A DNA stretch of 64,000 nt from Geovibrio thiophilus (GCF_004087915.1 NZ_CP035108.1:2418001-2482000), one strand, 5' to 3'. Positions 34,557-44,780 are shown, counted from the stretch's first letter. Notes: generated by a model from the letters alone, not told the origin. Made by a program: numbers and translations.

Positions 34557-34590
34557 AGGGCGCCCTCCCTTCAGGGCGCCCTCTCTTTAT
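34557..34590. terminator. terminator after tRNA-Gly
   Basis: AGGGCGCCCT at 34557-34566 and 34573-34582 forms a 10-bp stem around CCCTTC. It is followed by CTCTTTAT and preceded by a run of As, so it can act on both strands. Confidence 0.75.
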
Positions 34591-34596
34591 GGAGGT

Positions 34597-34622
34597 CAAA
34601 ACCGGATGAACAAACTTCCGGT
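34597..34622 (-). terminator. terminator after DASS transporter 1
   Basis: ACCGGA (34601-34606) and TCCGGT (34617-34622) pair. Read on the minus strand the stem is followed by TTTTGACC. It lies directly after the stop of the transporter gene at 34636. Confidence 0.55.
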
Positions 34623-34635
34623 GTTGCGCACTTTA

Positions 34636-36384
34636 TTATTTCCCGGCAATAACCTTAGCCCACTCGGGGATAACGCCTAATTCCACGCCGAAAGTCGGAA
34701 CGACTATAAGGTAAGTAACCGCCACAGTGACAATTATGCCGATTATGTTAAGCCCGAAGCCGCTTTTCACCATCTGCGGGATAGTGACATAGCCCGAACC
34801 GAAAACAATGGCGTTCGGAGGTGTAGCCACAGGCAGCATGAACGCGCACGAAGCCGCAATCGCCGCGGGAACAGTGAGCAGAAGCGGGCTCTGCCCCAGA
34901 CCGACCGCAACAGCCGCGAGAATGGGCATAACCATTGCCGCAGTTGCAGTATTGGATGTGAGTTCCGTAAGGAAAATAATAAGAGTTGTGACCGCAATTA
35001 TCAATACAAATATGGGCGCATGCTCAAGAAGTCCGACCTGCATACCAATCCAATCCGCAAGCTTCGTCACCTTGAAGCCGTCCGAAAGCGCAAGTCCGCC
35101 TCCGAAAAGTATTAGAACGCCCCAAGGCATTTTGGTAGCCCAATGCCAGTCCATTACAAATTCGTTTTTCTTCATATTGATGGGAATAAGAAAAAGCACC
35201 AGACCGCCCACCATGGCGATAGCAGCGTCAGTTACCATCTTGGGCTCAGGGAAAAGAAAAGCGAGCTTTGCCCTGAATATCCACGCAAAGGCTGTAAGGG
35301 CGAACACAAGGGCTGTCCAACGTTCGCCGGTGCTCATGCTCCCCATCTTTTTCAATTCAGAATCGATAAGCTCCCTGCCGCCGGGAACCTTTTTCAGCTT
35401 CATAGGGTTAGCAATCTTGATAAGCCAGAGCCAGCAGAGCGGAAGAGTGACAAGCACAATGGGTACGCCGACAATGAGCCATTTTGCGAAGGTAATCTCA
35501 TAACCGAAAGTCTTGGAAAGGTAACCGGCAAGAACGGTGTTGGGCGGAGTTCCTATAAGAGTAGCTATACCGCCGATTGAAGCGGCATACGCTATCCCCA
35601 GCATGAGGTTAAGACCGAAAGCGAATTTCTCTGGCGAAAAATCTATAACTTTGTCGAGACCTTCTTTTTTCCCTTCCTCGACAACATGATAAATAATAGC
35701 AAGACCGATGGGCATCATCATAACCGCTGTGGCGGTGTTGGAAACGAAAGCGGAGAGAACGGCTGTAGCCGCCATGAAGCCGAAAATAAGTCTGCTGGGC
35801 GAAAAACCGACTGTTTTCACTATATTCATGGCAATTCTGCGGTGGAGATTCCATCTCTGCATGGCAAGCGCGATTATGAAGCCGCCCATGAACAGGTAGA
35901 TGAGGTCACTGGCGTAAGGTGCTGTCGCCTTGCCCGTGGGCATTATGCCCAGAACCGGAAAAAGCGGTATCGGAAGAAGACTTGTAGCGGGGATCGGAAT
36001 AGATTCACACATCCACCAGCACGCCATGAGGAACGCTACTGCCGCCATTTTCTGCGCTGAGGGTTCCATGCCGGCAGGCGCGTGAACGGCAAGCATAAGA
36101 AAAAAAAGAACAGGTCCCAGAATCAGCCCTATAAGCTGGCGTTTGGTGTATTCACGGGGTTCATCCTCTTTTACTCCGTCCGGTCCGGTCTGAAGTCTGC
36201 GGACATGTTCGGCTGGCGCCTGCTCCATCTCATCAGCGAGATCGATGCTTTTTTCCTCCTTTTCATCAGCGGATGAAAAGTGTTGGTTGTGGAACTTACT
36301 GAGTAATGCTTTGGGACTATAAAGCACGAGTGCCTTTGTCTCGTCGTGCCAGTCCCAAAGCCTGCTCCAAATAGCTGTCATCAT
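34636..36384 (-). CDS. DASS/SLC13-family anion:Na+ symporter, copy 1
   Basis: The 582-residue protein has an about 85-residue hydrophilic N-terminal extension and a DASS (divalent anion:sodium symporter) core. Two SNTAT signatures (SNTATAVMMMPIG and SNTATAAMVMPIL) mark the inverted-repeat carboxylate/sodium sites. The family carries C4-dicarboxylates, citrate or sulfate. It is highly similar throughout to the gene at 36935-38689, so they are tandem duplicates. Its upstream region has a sigma-54 promoter and enhancer-like sites conserved with that of the paralogue. The adjacent DctB/NtrC-type two-component pair favours dicarboxylates as substrate. AGGAG precedes the ATG at 36384. Confidence 0.9.
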   Translation of the reverse strand: MMTAIWSRLWDWHDETKALVLYSPKALLSKFHNQHFSSADEKEEKSIDLADEMEQAPAEHVRRLQTGPDGVKEDEPREYTKRQLIGLILGPVLFFLMLAVHAPAGMEPSAQKMAAVAFLMACWWMCESIPIPATSLLPIPLFPVLGIMPTGKATAPYASDLIYLFMGGFIIALAMQRWNLHRRIAMNIVKTVGFSPSRLIFGFMAATAVLSAFVSNTATAVMMMPIGLAIIYHVVEEGKKEGLDKVIDFSPEKFAFGLNLMLGIAYAASIGGIATLIGTPPNTVLAGYLSKTFGYEITFAKWLIVGVPIVLVTLPLCWLWLIKIANPMKLKKVPGGRELIDSELKKMGSMSTGERWTALVFALTAFAWIFRAKLAFLFPEPKMVTDAAIAMVGGLVLFLIPINMKKNEFVMDWHWATKMPWGVLILFGGGLALSDGFKVTKLADWIGMQVGLLEHAPIFVLIIAVTTLIIFLTELTSNTATAAMVMPILAAVAVGLGQSPLLLTVPAAIAASCAFMLPVATPPNAIVFGSGYVTIPQMVKSGFGLNIIGIIVTVAVTYLIVVPTFGVELGVIPEWAKVIAGK

Positions 36385-36426
36385 AAACCACTCCTGAACA
36401 AAACTTAATGAACTGGCGCTACAAAA

Positions 36427-36441
36427 GCAACAAACATACCA
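36427..36441 (-). promoter_or_regulatory. sigma-54 promoter of DASS copy 1
   Basis: The minus strand reads TGGTATGTTTGTTGC, followed by T, matching the sigma-54 -24/-12 consensus TGGCACG-N4-TTGCW at GG and GC with correct 12-base spacing. It lies about 43 bases upstream of the start codon and is nearly identical to the site at 38736-38750. Confidence 0.85.
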
Positions 36442-36574
36442 TTTACTTGATAATCTTATGATATTTTATTAATAACACCTCTAAACACCTTATAAAAAAG
36501 GGATAGAAATTTTTAAATCCATAACGGGATATAATCTTGTTATAATCCCGAAGCATATTAAAACATCATAATAC

Positions 36575-36588
36575 GGCGGAAATTCGCC
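36575..36588. promoter_or_regulatory. enhancer-like site GGCGGAAATTCGCC
   Basis: An imperfect palindrome with GGCG/CGCC ends, about 147 bp upstream of the -12 GC. The counterpart in the paralogue promoter is at 38885-38898, 148 bp upstream. Confidence 0.7.
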
Positions 36589-36653
36589 TTTTATCGATCA
36601 TTTTTATTGATAAATATTTTGTAAACAAGAACTAACTCACAATATAATGAAAT

Positions 36654-36667
36654 GGCTGAAATTCGCC
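36654..36667. promoter_or_regulatory. enhancer-like site GGCTGAAATTCGCC
   Basis: Second copy of the motif, about 226 bp upstream of the -12 GC. The counterpart in the paralogue promoter is at 38967-38980, 230 bp upstream. Confidence 0.7.
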
Positions 36668-36846
36668 TATTATCTTAAATAGAACATCAAGGTATTAAAT
36701 TCACATGAAATATTAACTTAAAAAATAAGAAATGAATGTGGAATTAAGGTATTTTAACAAAATAAACTGATTTGTTTTATTTTAACTATCTATATTTTAT
36801 AACAAGGTGTCTTTTGTGTCTCATTTCTGTCGATTATTTTACGCAT

Positions 36847-36861
36847 GTGCAAATTTCCGCC
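36847..36861. promoter_or_regulatory. third motif copy, GTGCAAATTTCCGCC
   Basis: The complement reads GGCGGAAATTTGCAC, matching the enhancer motif except at one end. It lies about 419 bp upstream of the -12 element, just beyond the stop of the upstream paralogue. Confidence 0.5.
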
Positions 36862-36876
36862 ACCAGTCCGGTAAAT

Positions 36877-36903
36877 TCCCGGAGCCGTGATTTGGCTCCG
36901 GGA
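36877..36903 (-). terminator. hairpin after DASS copy 2
   Basis: TCCCGGAGCC and GGCTCCGGGA form a perfect 10-bp stem around GTGATTT. It lies 32 bp after the stop at 36935. Only a short T-rich stretch follows on the minus strand. Confidence 0.65.
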
Positions 36904-36934
36904 TAAGATGATGCGGCAAATTGCCGAAAAAGTC

Positions 36935-38689
36935 TTATTTTGTAACAGCTTCTGTCAGAACCGCCCAGTCGGGAAGAACACCTATTTCAACACCGAAGAA
37001 AGGGATAACCAGTACATAAGTTACTATCACTGTAATAATTATGCAAAGGATGTTCAATCCGAAACCGCTTTTTGCCATCTGCGGAATTGTCACATAACCC
37101 GAACCGAAAACAATCGCGTTCGGAGGTGTGGCAACAGGAAGCATGAATGCGCATGAAGCCGCAATAGCCGCGGGAACAACTAGCAGAAGCGGGTTCTGAC
37201 CGAGACCGATTGCGACTGCTGAGAGAATAGGCATGACCATGGCAGCAGTCGCCGTGTTTGACGTAAGCTCAGTAAGGAAGATGAGAAGCGTTGTGACCGC
37301 TATAACAAGCACCAGTATGGGCGCATGCTCAAGAAGCCCTACCTGAAGACCTATCCAGTCAGCAAGCTTGGTAACCTTGAACCCGTCAGAAAGGCAGAGA
37401 CCGCCGCCGAAGAGTATGAGGACGCCCCAAGGCATTTTTGCCGCCCAGTGCCAGTCCATGACGAACTCGTTTTTTTTCAGGTTTATGGGAATAAGAAACA
37501 GTATACAGCCGCCCACCATGCCTATTGCCGCATCCGTAACCATTTTAGGATCGGGGAAGAGAAAGTTAAGCTGTGCTCTGAATATCCAAGCAAGAGCAGT
37601 AAGGGAGAAAACAAGCAGGGTCCAGCGTTCACCGGTGCTCATTTTGCCCATTTTTTTAAGCTCTGCCTCAATAAGATCTTTGCCCCCGGGAACCTTTTTA
37701 AGCTTCATGGGGTTTGCGACCTTGATAAGCCACAGCCAGCAGAGAGGAAGAGTCACAAGTACAAACGGAACGCCTATTACAAGCCATTTGGCGAAGGTTA
37801 TTTCGTAACCGAAGCTTTTTGACAGATAACCGGCAAGAACAGTGTTGGGAGGCGTGCCGATCAGGGTGGCGATACCGCCTATTGATGCGGCATACGCTAT
37901 ACCGAGCATGAGGTTGAGACCGAAAGCGAACTTCTCCGGCGAAAAATCTATCACCTTGTCGAGCCCTTCTCTTTTACCTTCATCCACGACGTGAGCGATG
38001 ATGGCAAGACCGATGGGCATCATCATGACCGCTGTCGCTGTGTTGGAAACGAAAGCGGAGATTATGCCTGTGGCGATCATAAAGCCGAGTATAAGTCTGC
38101 TGGGAGAGAAGCCCACAACCTTGACTATGTTCATCGCTATTCTGCGGTGAAGGTTCCACTTCTGCATGGAAAGCGCTATTATGAAGCCGCCCATGAAAAG
38201 GTAGATAAGGTCATTTGCGTAGGGAGCTGTCGCCTTGCCCGTGGGCATAAGTCCCATTATGGGGAAAAGAGGTATGGGCAGAAGGCTTGTCACGGGAATG
38301 GGCAGTGATTCGCACATCCACCACGTAGCCATAAGGAAAGTGATTGCCGCCATTTTCTGCGCTTCAGGGCTCATGCCTGAGGGTGTTGGGATAAAAAGCA
38401 TAAGAAAAAACAGTGCAGGTCCGAGAAACAGACCTATTTTCTGCCTTGTCGAGTATTCTCTCGGTTCGCCCTCTTCGATCCCGCCGGGACCGGATTTGAG
38501 TCTGCGGGCGTGCTCCGCCGGGGCATCGGACATTTCGTCCGCAAGGTCAACACTTTTCTCCTCCTTCTCGGTTGCAGACGAGAAGTGTGTGTTGACAAAC
38601 TTTTTGAGCATTGCCTTGGGGCTGTAAAGCACGAGAGCTTTGGTATCGTCGTGCATGTCCCAGAGTCTGTTCCAGAATGCTGCCATCAT
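36935..38689 (-). CDS. DASS/SLC13-family anion:Na+ symporter, copy 2
   Basis: The 584-residue protein is a close paralogue of the 34636-36384 product, with the same hydrophilic N-terminal extension (MMAAFWNRLWDMHDDTKALVLYSPKA) and both SNTAT signatures. The variation is scattered, with the most divergence in the C-terminal 20 residues. Like copy 1 it should import di- or tricarboxylates or another divalent anion with Na+. It has its own sigma-54 promoter and enhancer-like sites, so the two copies are separately transcribed but co-controlled. Keeping two copies with separate matching promoters may reflect different affinity or substrate preference. Confidence 0.9.
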   Translation of the reverse strand: MMAAFWNRLWDMHDDTKALVLYSPKAMLKKFVNTHFSSATEKEEKSVDLADEMSDAPAEHARRLKSGPGGIEEGEPREYSTRQKIGLFLGPALFFLMLFIPTPSGMSPEAQKMAAITFLMATWWMCESLPIPVTSLLPIPLFPIMGLMPTGKATAPYANDLIYLFMGGFIIALSMQKWNLHRRIAMNIVKVVGFSPSRLILGFMIATGIISAFVSNTATAVMMMPIGLAIIAHVVDEGKREGLDKVIDFSPEKFAFGLNLMLGIAYAASIGGIATLIGTPPNTVLAGYLSKSFGYEITFAKWLVIGVPFVLVTLPLCWLWLIKVANPMKLKKVPGGKDLIEAELKKMGKMSTGERWTLLVFSLTALAWIFRAQLNFLFPDPKMVTDAAIGMVGGCILFLIPINLKKNEFVMDWHWAAKMPWGVLILFGGGLCLSDGFKVTKLADWIGLQVGLLEHAPILVLVIAVTTLLIFLTELTSNTATAAMVMPILSAVAIGLGQNPLLLVVPAAIAASCAFMLPVATPPNAIVFGSGYVTIPQMAKSGFGLNILCIIITVIVTYVLVIPFFGVEIGVLPDWAVLTEAVTK

Positions 38690-38735
38690 ATAAAGCCACT
38701 CCTAAATGAAAGTTATAAAACCGTCATATTTAAAA

Positions 38736-38750
38736 GCAACTCACATACCA
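38736..38750 (-). promoter_or_regulatory. sigma-54 promoter of DASS copy 2
   Basis: The minus strand reads TGGTATGTGAGTTGC, followed by T, with GG and GC 12 bases apart as required for sigma-54. It lies about 47 bases upstream of the start codon. Confidence 0.85.
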
Positions 38751-38884
38751 GTTTATGAAATTTCTCTGACATAAAATATGAACAACCGCTGAGAGCCTTG
38801 CGGGTATGGGATTAAAGGATTTTCAATGTTCGCAGGAGTTATAATTCCGTTATAGAATACGGACATATTATGGACATAATCAGG

Positions 38885-38898
38885 GGCGGAAAACTGCC
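38885..38898. promoter_or_regulatory. enhancer-like site GGCGGAAAACTGCC
   Basis: Imperfect palindrome 148 bp upstream of the -12 element of DASS copy 2; the counterpart of 36575-36588. Confidence 0.65.
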
Positions 38899-38966
38899 AT
38901 CGGATTCGGCTATAGGTGTTATAAGTTCCCGCAAATACAGGAAAATCGGTTTTTCTCATACCCTGT

Positions 38967-38980
38967 GGCAAATTTCCGCC
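38967..38980. promoter_or_regulatory. enhancer-like site GGCAAATTTCCGCC
   Basis: The complement reads GGCGGAAATTTGCC. It lies 230 bp upstream of the -12 element; the counterpart of 36654-36667. Confidence 0.7.
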
Positions 38981-39060
38981 TTTTCAGAGCAATAGAACAA
39001 ATACCGCAGCACGTTGTAAAATATTATTATCTGCGGGCATAAAAATATCGTATTCAAAAA

Positions 39061-39137
39061 GCTGAAACCGCTGCGCCGCACTGCTCCTCGCAGCGGCATA
39101 ACCTACTGTCATTGCAGATGAAGCAATACAATCTCAT
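39061..39137 (+). repeat. dispersed intergenic repeat, copy C
   Basis: GCTGAAACCGCTGCGCCGCA, CTGCTCCTCGC, TGTCATTGCAGATGAAGCAA and CAATCTCAT follow the same order as copies A and B. It lies between the regulator gene and the enhancer sites of DASS copy 2. Confidence 0.6.
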
Positions 39138-39196
39138 CTATTTTTATTTCAGATTCCAAGTTTGCCGTCGGTCTGTTTCTTACTTATAAAAGCGGT

Positions 39197-40582
39197 TTAA
39201 TGATCATTGTGCTCTATCTTATACTTCTCCAGTTTATAACGGAGTGTTCCCCTAGCCGTTCCGAGAAGCTTAGAGGCCTGAGCCACGTTGCCGTCGGTCA
39301 TGCTGAGAGCTTTTCTTATTATCCCTTCCTCGTAACGTGATACAGCGTCCTCAAGCACAAGCCCTTCCGCCGGAACCTCAACCCCCGCCGGAGCCTCCTT
39401 CTTTGGCTTGTTCCCTTTTATCTCCTGCGGGAGGACATCCTCGGTTATCACCTCGGCGTCGGTCATGATGCAGATCCTCTCCACAACATTTTTCAGCTCA
39501 CGCACATTCCCCGGCCACTGGTATTCCATGAACAGGTTGAGAGCCGGACGGGCAACGTCCTTCACCTTCTTCTTGAAGTCGGCGCTGAATTTTTTTATGA
39601 AAAAGTCAAGCAGGTTGGGAATATCGTCACGGCGTTCCCTGAGAGCGGGAAGGCGTATGGGAAAAACGTTGAGCCTGTAGTAGAGGTCTTCCCGAAACTG
39701 CTTTTCGTCTATGGCTTTCTTGAGGTTTCTGTTTGTAGCGGCGATAATCCGCACATCTATATCAATATTTCTGGTGTTGCCCAGCCTGCGGAATTTTCTG
39801 TCCTCTATGACACGAAGCAGCTTAACCTGAAGGCTCATGTCCATCTCCCCTATCTCGTCAAGAAACAGAGTTCCTCCGGATGCCTCCTCCAGAAGACCTA
39901 TTTTACGGGTTTTCGCGTCGGTAAAGGCTCCTTTTTCATAGCCGAAAAGCTCGGATTCCAGAAGATTATACGGGAGAGATCCGCAGTTTATCTCCACAAA
40001 GGGCTTTGCGCTGCGGGGGGAGAGGTTGTGTATTGCTTTTGCCACCAGCTCCTTGCCTGTGCCCGACTCACCGGTGATCAGCACTGTTGCCGTCTCATGC
40101 TTCGCCACTTCCTGAATCTGCGAATAGATGCGCTTCATCTCTTCGCTGGCGCCGACAATCTGCATTGCCGCGGAGAGAACACCGCTCCCTCTTTTCAGAT
40201 GGCGAACCTCCCTTCTCAGTTCCTGAGTTTCAAGGGCGAGACGGACAATGAGGTGAATGGCGTCAGCCTTGAAGGGCTTCTTTATATAGTCATAGGCGCC
40301 CATTTTCAGCGATTCCACGGCGCTTTCAACTGTTCCGTATCCGGTTATAATAATCACGAGAAGCTCGGGGTCAATGTCTCTCAGAGTTTTAAGAACATCA
40401 AGCCCGCTGGTGGAGCCGAGATTGAGATCAAGCAGAACAAGGTCGATCTCCTCCTCCACAACTATATCAAGGGCGTCCTCGCCGCTGTGGGTTATGAACA
40501 CCTTGTACCCGTCAGCGCTGAGAACCCTCTGGAGGTTTTCGCAGATGAAAACCTCGTCATCCACAATCAGTATCTTTTCCAT
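39197..40582 (-). CDS. NtrC-family sigma-54-dependent response regulator
   Basis: The 461-residue protein has a receiver domain (Asp52 in LVLLDLNLG), an AAA+ domain with Walker A GESGTGKE, the sigma-54-contact loop GAFTDAK and Walker B GGTLFLDEIGEM, and a C-terminal Fis-type helix-turn-helix (VAQASKLLGTARGTLRYKLEKY). It is partnered with the sensor kinase gene upstream at 40663-43134. DctD/AtoC-like regulators activate sigma-54 promoters from upstream sites; both DASS genes next door have such promoters and matching upstream palindromes, so they are its most likely targets. Confidence 0.94.
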   Translation of the reverse strand: MEKILIVDDEVFICENLQRVLSADGYKVFITHSGEDALDIVVEEEIDLVLLDLNLGSTSGLDVLKTLRDIDPELLVIIITGYGTVESAVESLKMGAYDYIKKPFKADAIHLIVRLALETQELRREVRHLKRGSGVLSAAMQIVGASEEMKRIYSQIQEVAKHETATVLITGESGTGKELVAKAIHNLSPRSAKPFVEINCGSLPYNLLESELFGYEKGAFTDAKTRKIGLLEEASGGTLFLDEIGEMDMSLQVKLLRVIEDRKFRRLGNTRNIDIDVRIIAATNRNLKKAIDEKQFREDLYYRLNVFPIRLPALRERRDDIPNLLDFFIKKFSADFKKKVKDVARPALNLFMEYQWPGNVRELKNVVERICIMTDAEVITEDVLPQEIKGNKPKKEAPAGVEVPAEGLVLEDAVSRYEEGIIRKALSMTDGNVAQASKLLGTARGTLRYKLEKYKIEHNDH

Positions 40583-40662
40583 AGTCTTATGCCTCTCTCC
40601 CCTGAAAAGCCGTAAAGTGAGTTATATACAGCAGGGTGAGAATTTACGCCATCTATAATATT

Positions 40663-43134
40663 TTACTTGAGATTGCCTTCAAAAGGGAAAAAGAGTATGA
40701 ACCTGCTGCCTGTTCCCTGCCTGCTTTCCGCCTCTATCTTGCCGCCGTGTTCGGAAACTATGTTATGGGTTATGGCAAGCCCCAGACCTGTACCTTCCGC
40801 TTTCGTTGTATAAAACGGCTCGAAGATATTAGGCAGATCCGCAGGGCTTATTCCCACTCCCGTATCGCTGAAGATCAGCTCTATGCCGTTTTCCGTTTTT
40901 TTAGCGGAAATGCGGAGACCGCCGCCGCTTTTCATTGCGTCCAGAGCGTTGGTGAGCAGGTTCAGAAACGCCTGCTTTATCTTGTCCGGGTCTATGTTTA
41001 TCATCGGCAGATCAGGTTCAACATCAGTCTCAAGAGTGATCCGCTGTCTTTCGCACTGCTTCTTCACAAAGAAGAGAGTGTCGGACAGAATATCCGCCAT
41101 GTTCGCCATGCGAAGCTTGGGCGGCACTGCGGAGGCAAAATTAAGAAGCCCGTCCACAAGCCCCTCAAGCCGCTCTATTTCCTTAAGCGAGCGCTGGATA
41201 AGCTGCCTGTCCGCGTCGTTTTTCAGGAGCCTGTCGTGCAGATCGTCCAGCATGAGGCTTATTCCGGTCAGCGGGTTGCGTATCTCGTGCGCCAGCCCTG
41301 CCGAGAGCCTGCCCATGGAGGCGAATCTGTCCATCCTCGCCATCTGCTTCCGCAGACCGACCCTTTCGGTGAGATCCTCCACAGTAATTATGTTTCCGTC
41401 CGCATGCTCCATTACCATGGGCAGACCGGCTATTCTCAGGTGCATGTTGCGTCCGCCGTCCTCGGAGTCTATGTATCGGCTCCAGCGTTTGGTGCGCCCT
41501 TCGGACTGAAACTCCCTGATCACCTCCACGACCTCCGGCTTATGCGCAAGCGCAGCCTCCAGAAGCCCGCCCTCCGCTGACTTCGCCAGCCTGAGAATCG
41601 TCATGGCGGGTTTGTTTATGAAGGTTATGCGGTTATCCTTATCAAGGGTGAGGATCCCCGTCTCTATATTCTCAAAAACCGTTGTTTTGAAGTTCTGCTC
41701 CCTAATCACCGCCTCTCTGGAAGCCTCAAGCTTCTGCATGGACTCCATGAGGCTCACACGCCTTTGCTCCAGCTCACGAGCCATATCATTAAAAGATCTG
41801 GTAAGCTGAGCCACCTCATCCCCGCCGGAGACGTCAACATTGGGCACTGCGCCGTCTTTGGTGACACTCTTTATGGCGATATTCAGCCGCTCTATCGGGT
41901 TAGTTATGCTCCATGAAAGCCTGTAGGCGACAGCAAGCACCATCACCGCCATTACAGTGACAAAAATAGCCATGCTGCTCACGAACTTGTCAAGCTCGCC
42001 GCGGATAACGTCAGAGATTCTCACAGCAGGCATGTGGAAGCGGCTGATCTCCGCTCCTATGGTCACGCCGCCGAAGACGCCGTGCTCCGAGTAAGCCCCC
42101 GAAGCATAGCGTATGGGAGCGTAAGCCATTATCTTTCGGGAGCCGCCGACATTGGTTACATCCACAACGCCGCCCTTGCCCTCAGTAACATCTGACGCCG
42201 CCGCGGGGTAGTTTTCATGTATGAAGCCTGTCTTGAACAGATTAAAGGGGACATCCCCCGCCTGAAGCCTTGCAGCGCTGTATTCCCCTCTGGTTCCCGT
42301 GAGAGTTCCGTCGGAGTTGTACCCTCTTATATCCCACTGCTTCGGGTGGGTGATTATCCAGCCTTCGTCATCAAACATAAAGGAATAGTCGGCGCTTTCG
42401 TAGGATGCCTTCCTGCTGCTGTCCTTTCCGTCCGGTGAGATGTGGCGGGTAAACTCCATGAGGTGCAGATGATCAAGAGAGATAACGGCAACGCCTTTCA
42501 GACTGCCGTTGTCATCATAAACTGCTCTGGCAAAACGAATAACTCCTCTAAACCAAGTATCGCCGCCATTTTTTTCGACTTCTTTTTTATGGATAAACCA
42601 GCCACTTACCCGTGAAACGTAAACCTCGCCGTCGGGAAGTTCCAGCGCGCGGACAAAATAGTCTTCGGTTTTATATGTGGTATTCGCAGGAACCGAGACA
42701 TTCCTCAGTTCATTCGCAGGCACTCCGTCCGTAAGGCGGATGCGCTCAGTTCCGTCGGGATTGATAAAAGTGAGCTCGCTGTAAAGCGGAACATCGTGAA
42801 ATTTTTCTGTTCCGTTGTCCCAAACACGGACAGTGCCTCTGTGTCTGTTATAGAAGTCGGCGTATTCCGCTTCTTCGGCATCAAGAAGAACAAAGCTGTT
42901 CAGGTCGTTCTCTACACTTCTGAGAAAGATCGACACAGTATCCGCAACTGTCTGCGCACTGAGAACAAGGGATCGGGTTGCCTGAGCCTCAAGAGCGGAG
43001 GAAGCGCTTTTGCGCAGATACTGCTCCACAGAACTGAGGTTCCGCGCGGCGTAAAAACCCAGAACCGCCAGAGGTAAAAGCGAGAGTGCCAGAAACGCTA
43101 TAAGAACTTTTTTGTGCAGGCTGTAAAATTTCAT
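40663..43134 (-). CDS. DctB-like membrane sensor histidine kinase
   Basis: The 823-residue protein begins with a transmembrane helix (KVLIAFLALSLLPLAVLGFYAA), followed by a large periplasmic region with the double-Cache pattern (FINPDGTERIRLTDG; YVSRVSGWFIHKK). A second membrane helix (SMAIFVTVMAVMVLAVAY) leads to HAMP, PAS, DHp (AGLAHEIRNPLTG, His616) and HATPase (FLNLLTNALDAM, DTGVGIS, GTGLGLAI) domains. dCache periplasmic domains bind carboxylates and amino acids. The start at 43134 is at the family N-terminus but lacks an obvious ribosome site; the frame extends to 43185. It is cotranscribed with the NtrC-type regulator. Confidence 0.92.
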   Translation of the reverse strand: MKFYSLHKKVLIAFLALSLLPLAVLGFYAARNLSSVEQYLRKSASSALEAQATRSLVLSAQTVADTVSIFLRSVENDLNSFVLLDAEEAEYADFYNRHRGTVRVWDNGTEKFHDVPLYSELTFINPDGTERIRLTDGVPANELRNVSVPANTTYKTEDYFVRALELPDGEVYVSRVSGWFIHKKEVEKNGGDTWFRGVIRFARAVYDDNGSLKGVAVISLDHLHLMEFTRHISPDGKDSSRKASYESADYSFMFDDEGWIITHPKQWDIRGYNSDGTLTGTRGEYSAARLQAGDVPFNLFKTGFIHENYPAAASDVTEGKGGVVDVTNVGGSRKIMAYAPIRYASGAYSEHGVFGGVTIGAEISRFHMPAVRISDVIRGELDKFVSSMAIFVTVMAVMVLAVAYRLSWSITNPIERLNIAIKSVTKDGAVPNVDVSGGDEVAQLTRSFNDMARELEQRRVSLMESMQKLEASREAVIREQNFKTTVFENIETGILTLDKDNRITFINKPAMTILRLAKSAEGGLLEAALAHKPEVVEVIREFQSEGRTKRWSRYIDSEDGGRNMHLRIAGLPMVMEHADGNIITVEDLTERVGLRKQMARMDRFASMGRLSAGLAHEIRNPLTGISLMLDDLHDRLLKNDADRQLIQRSLKEIERLEGLVDGLLNFASAVPPKLRMANMADILSDTLFFVKKQCERQRITLETDVEPDLPMINIDPDKIKQAFLNLLTNALDAMKSGGGLRISAKKTENGIELIFSDTGVGISPADLPNIFEPFYTTKAEGTGLGLAITHNIVSEHGGKIEAESRQGTGSRFILFFPFEGNLK

Positions 43135-43430
43135 GGGATACAGAATATAACTTCGGAAGCGGAAAATAAACCCAAAAGAAAACAATTACTATATAAGGCT
43201 ACAGCCAAACATACATAACTTTATACCGCTATATTCGCATCTGCCCTTAGTTTATAATACCTTATCCATTGAGATTAATAAGGATATTATTATAAACTAT
43301 TTATAAACAGGGATATTATTTTTTTGTAATAATTCTTACAATTACTGTGTTTTCATGTATAATGAATCTGTCAGGAAATTTATTGATTGTTTTCCTAAAA
43401 AACAAATGTAACGGATGCAGGAGTATTTGA

Positions 43431-44780
<1,350 letters not shown>

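Larger units (their letters stand above)
36385..36934. other. regulatory intergenic region of DASS copy 1
   Basis: 550 bp of very AT-rich DNA holding the sigma-54 promoter, three enhancer-like motifs and the terminator of the upstream paralogue, each listed separately. The remaining AT-rich text between promoter and enhancer motifs could accommodate DNA bending (IHF-type), but no site was assigned. No gene was seen. Confidence 0.7.
38690..39196. other. regulatory intergenic region of DASS copy 2
   Basis: About 500 bp between the regulator gene and DASS copy 2. It contains the sigma-54 promoter, two enhancer-like sites and dispersed repeat copy C. No gene was seen. Confidence 0.7.

Noticed and set aside
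34411-34599. Minus-strand frame across the tRNA-Gly gene
   Set aside because: It overlaps a clear cloverleaf tRNA and its terminator and has no protein features.
36385-36934. Small gene in the AT-rich region between the two DASS genes
   Set aside because: All frames are short and stop-rich; the conserved parts are promoter and enhancer motifs instead.
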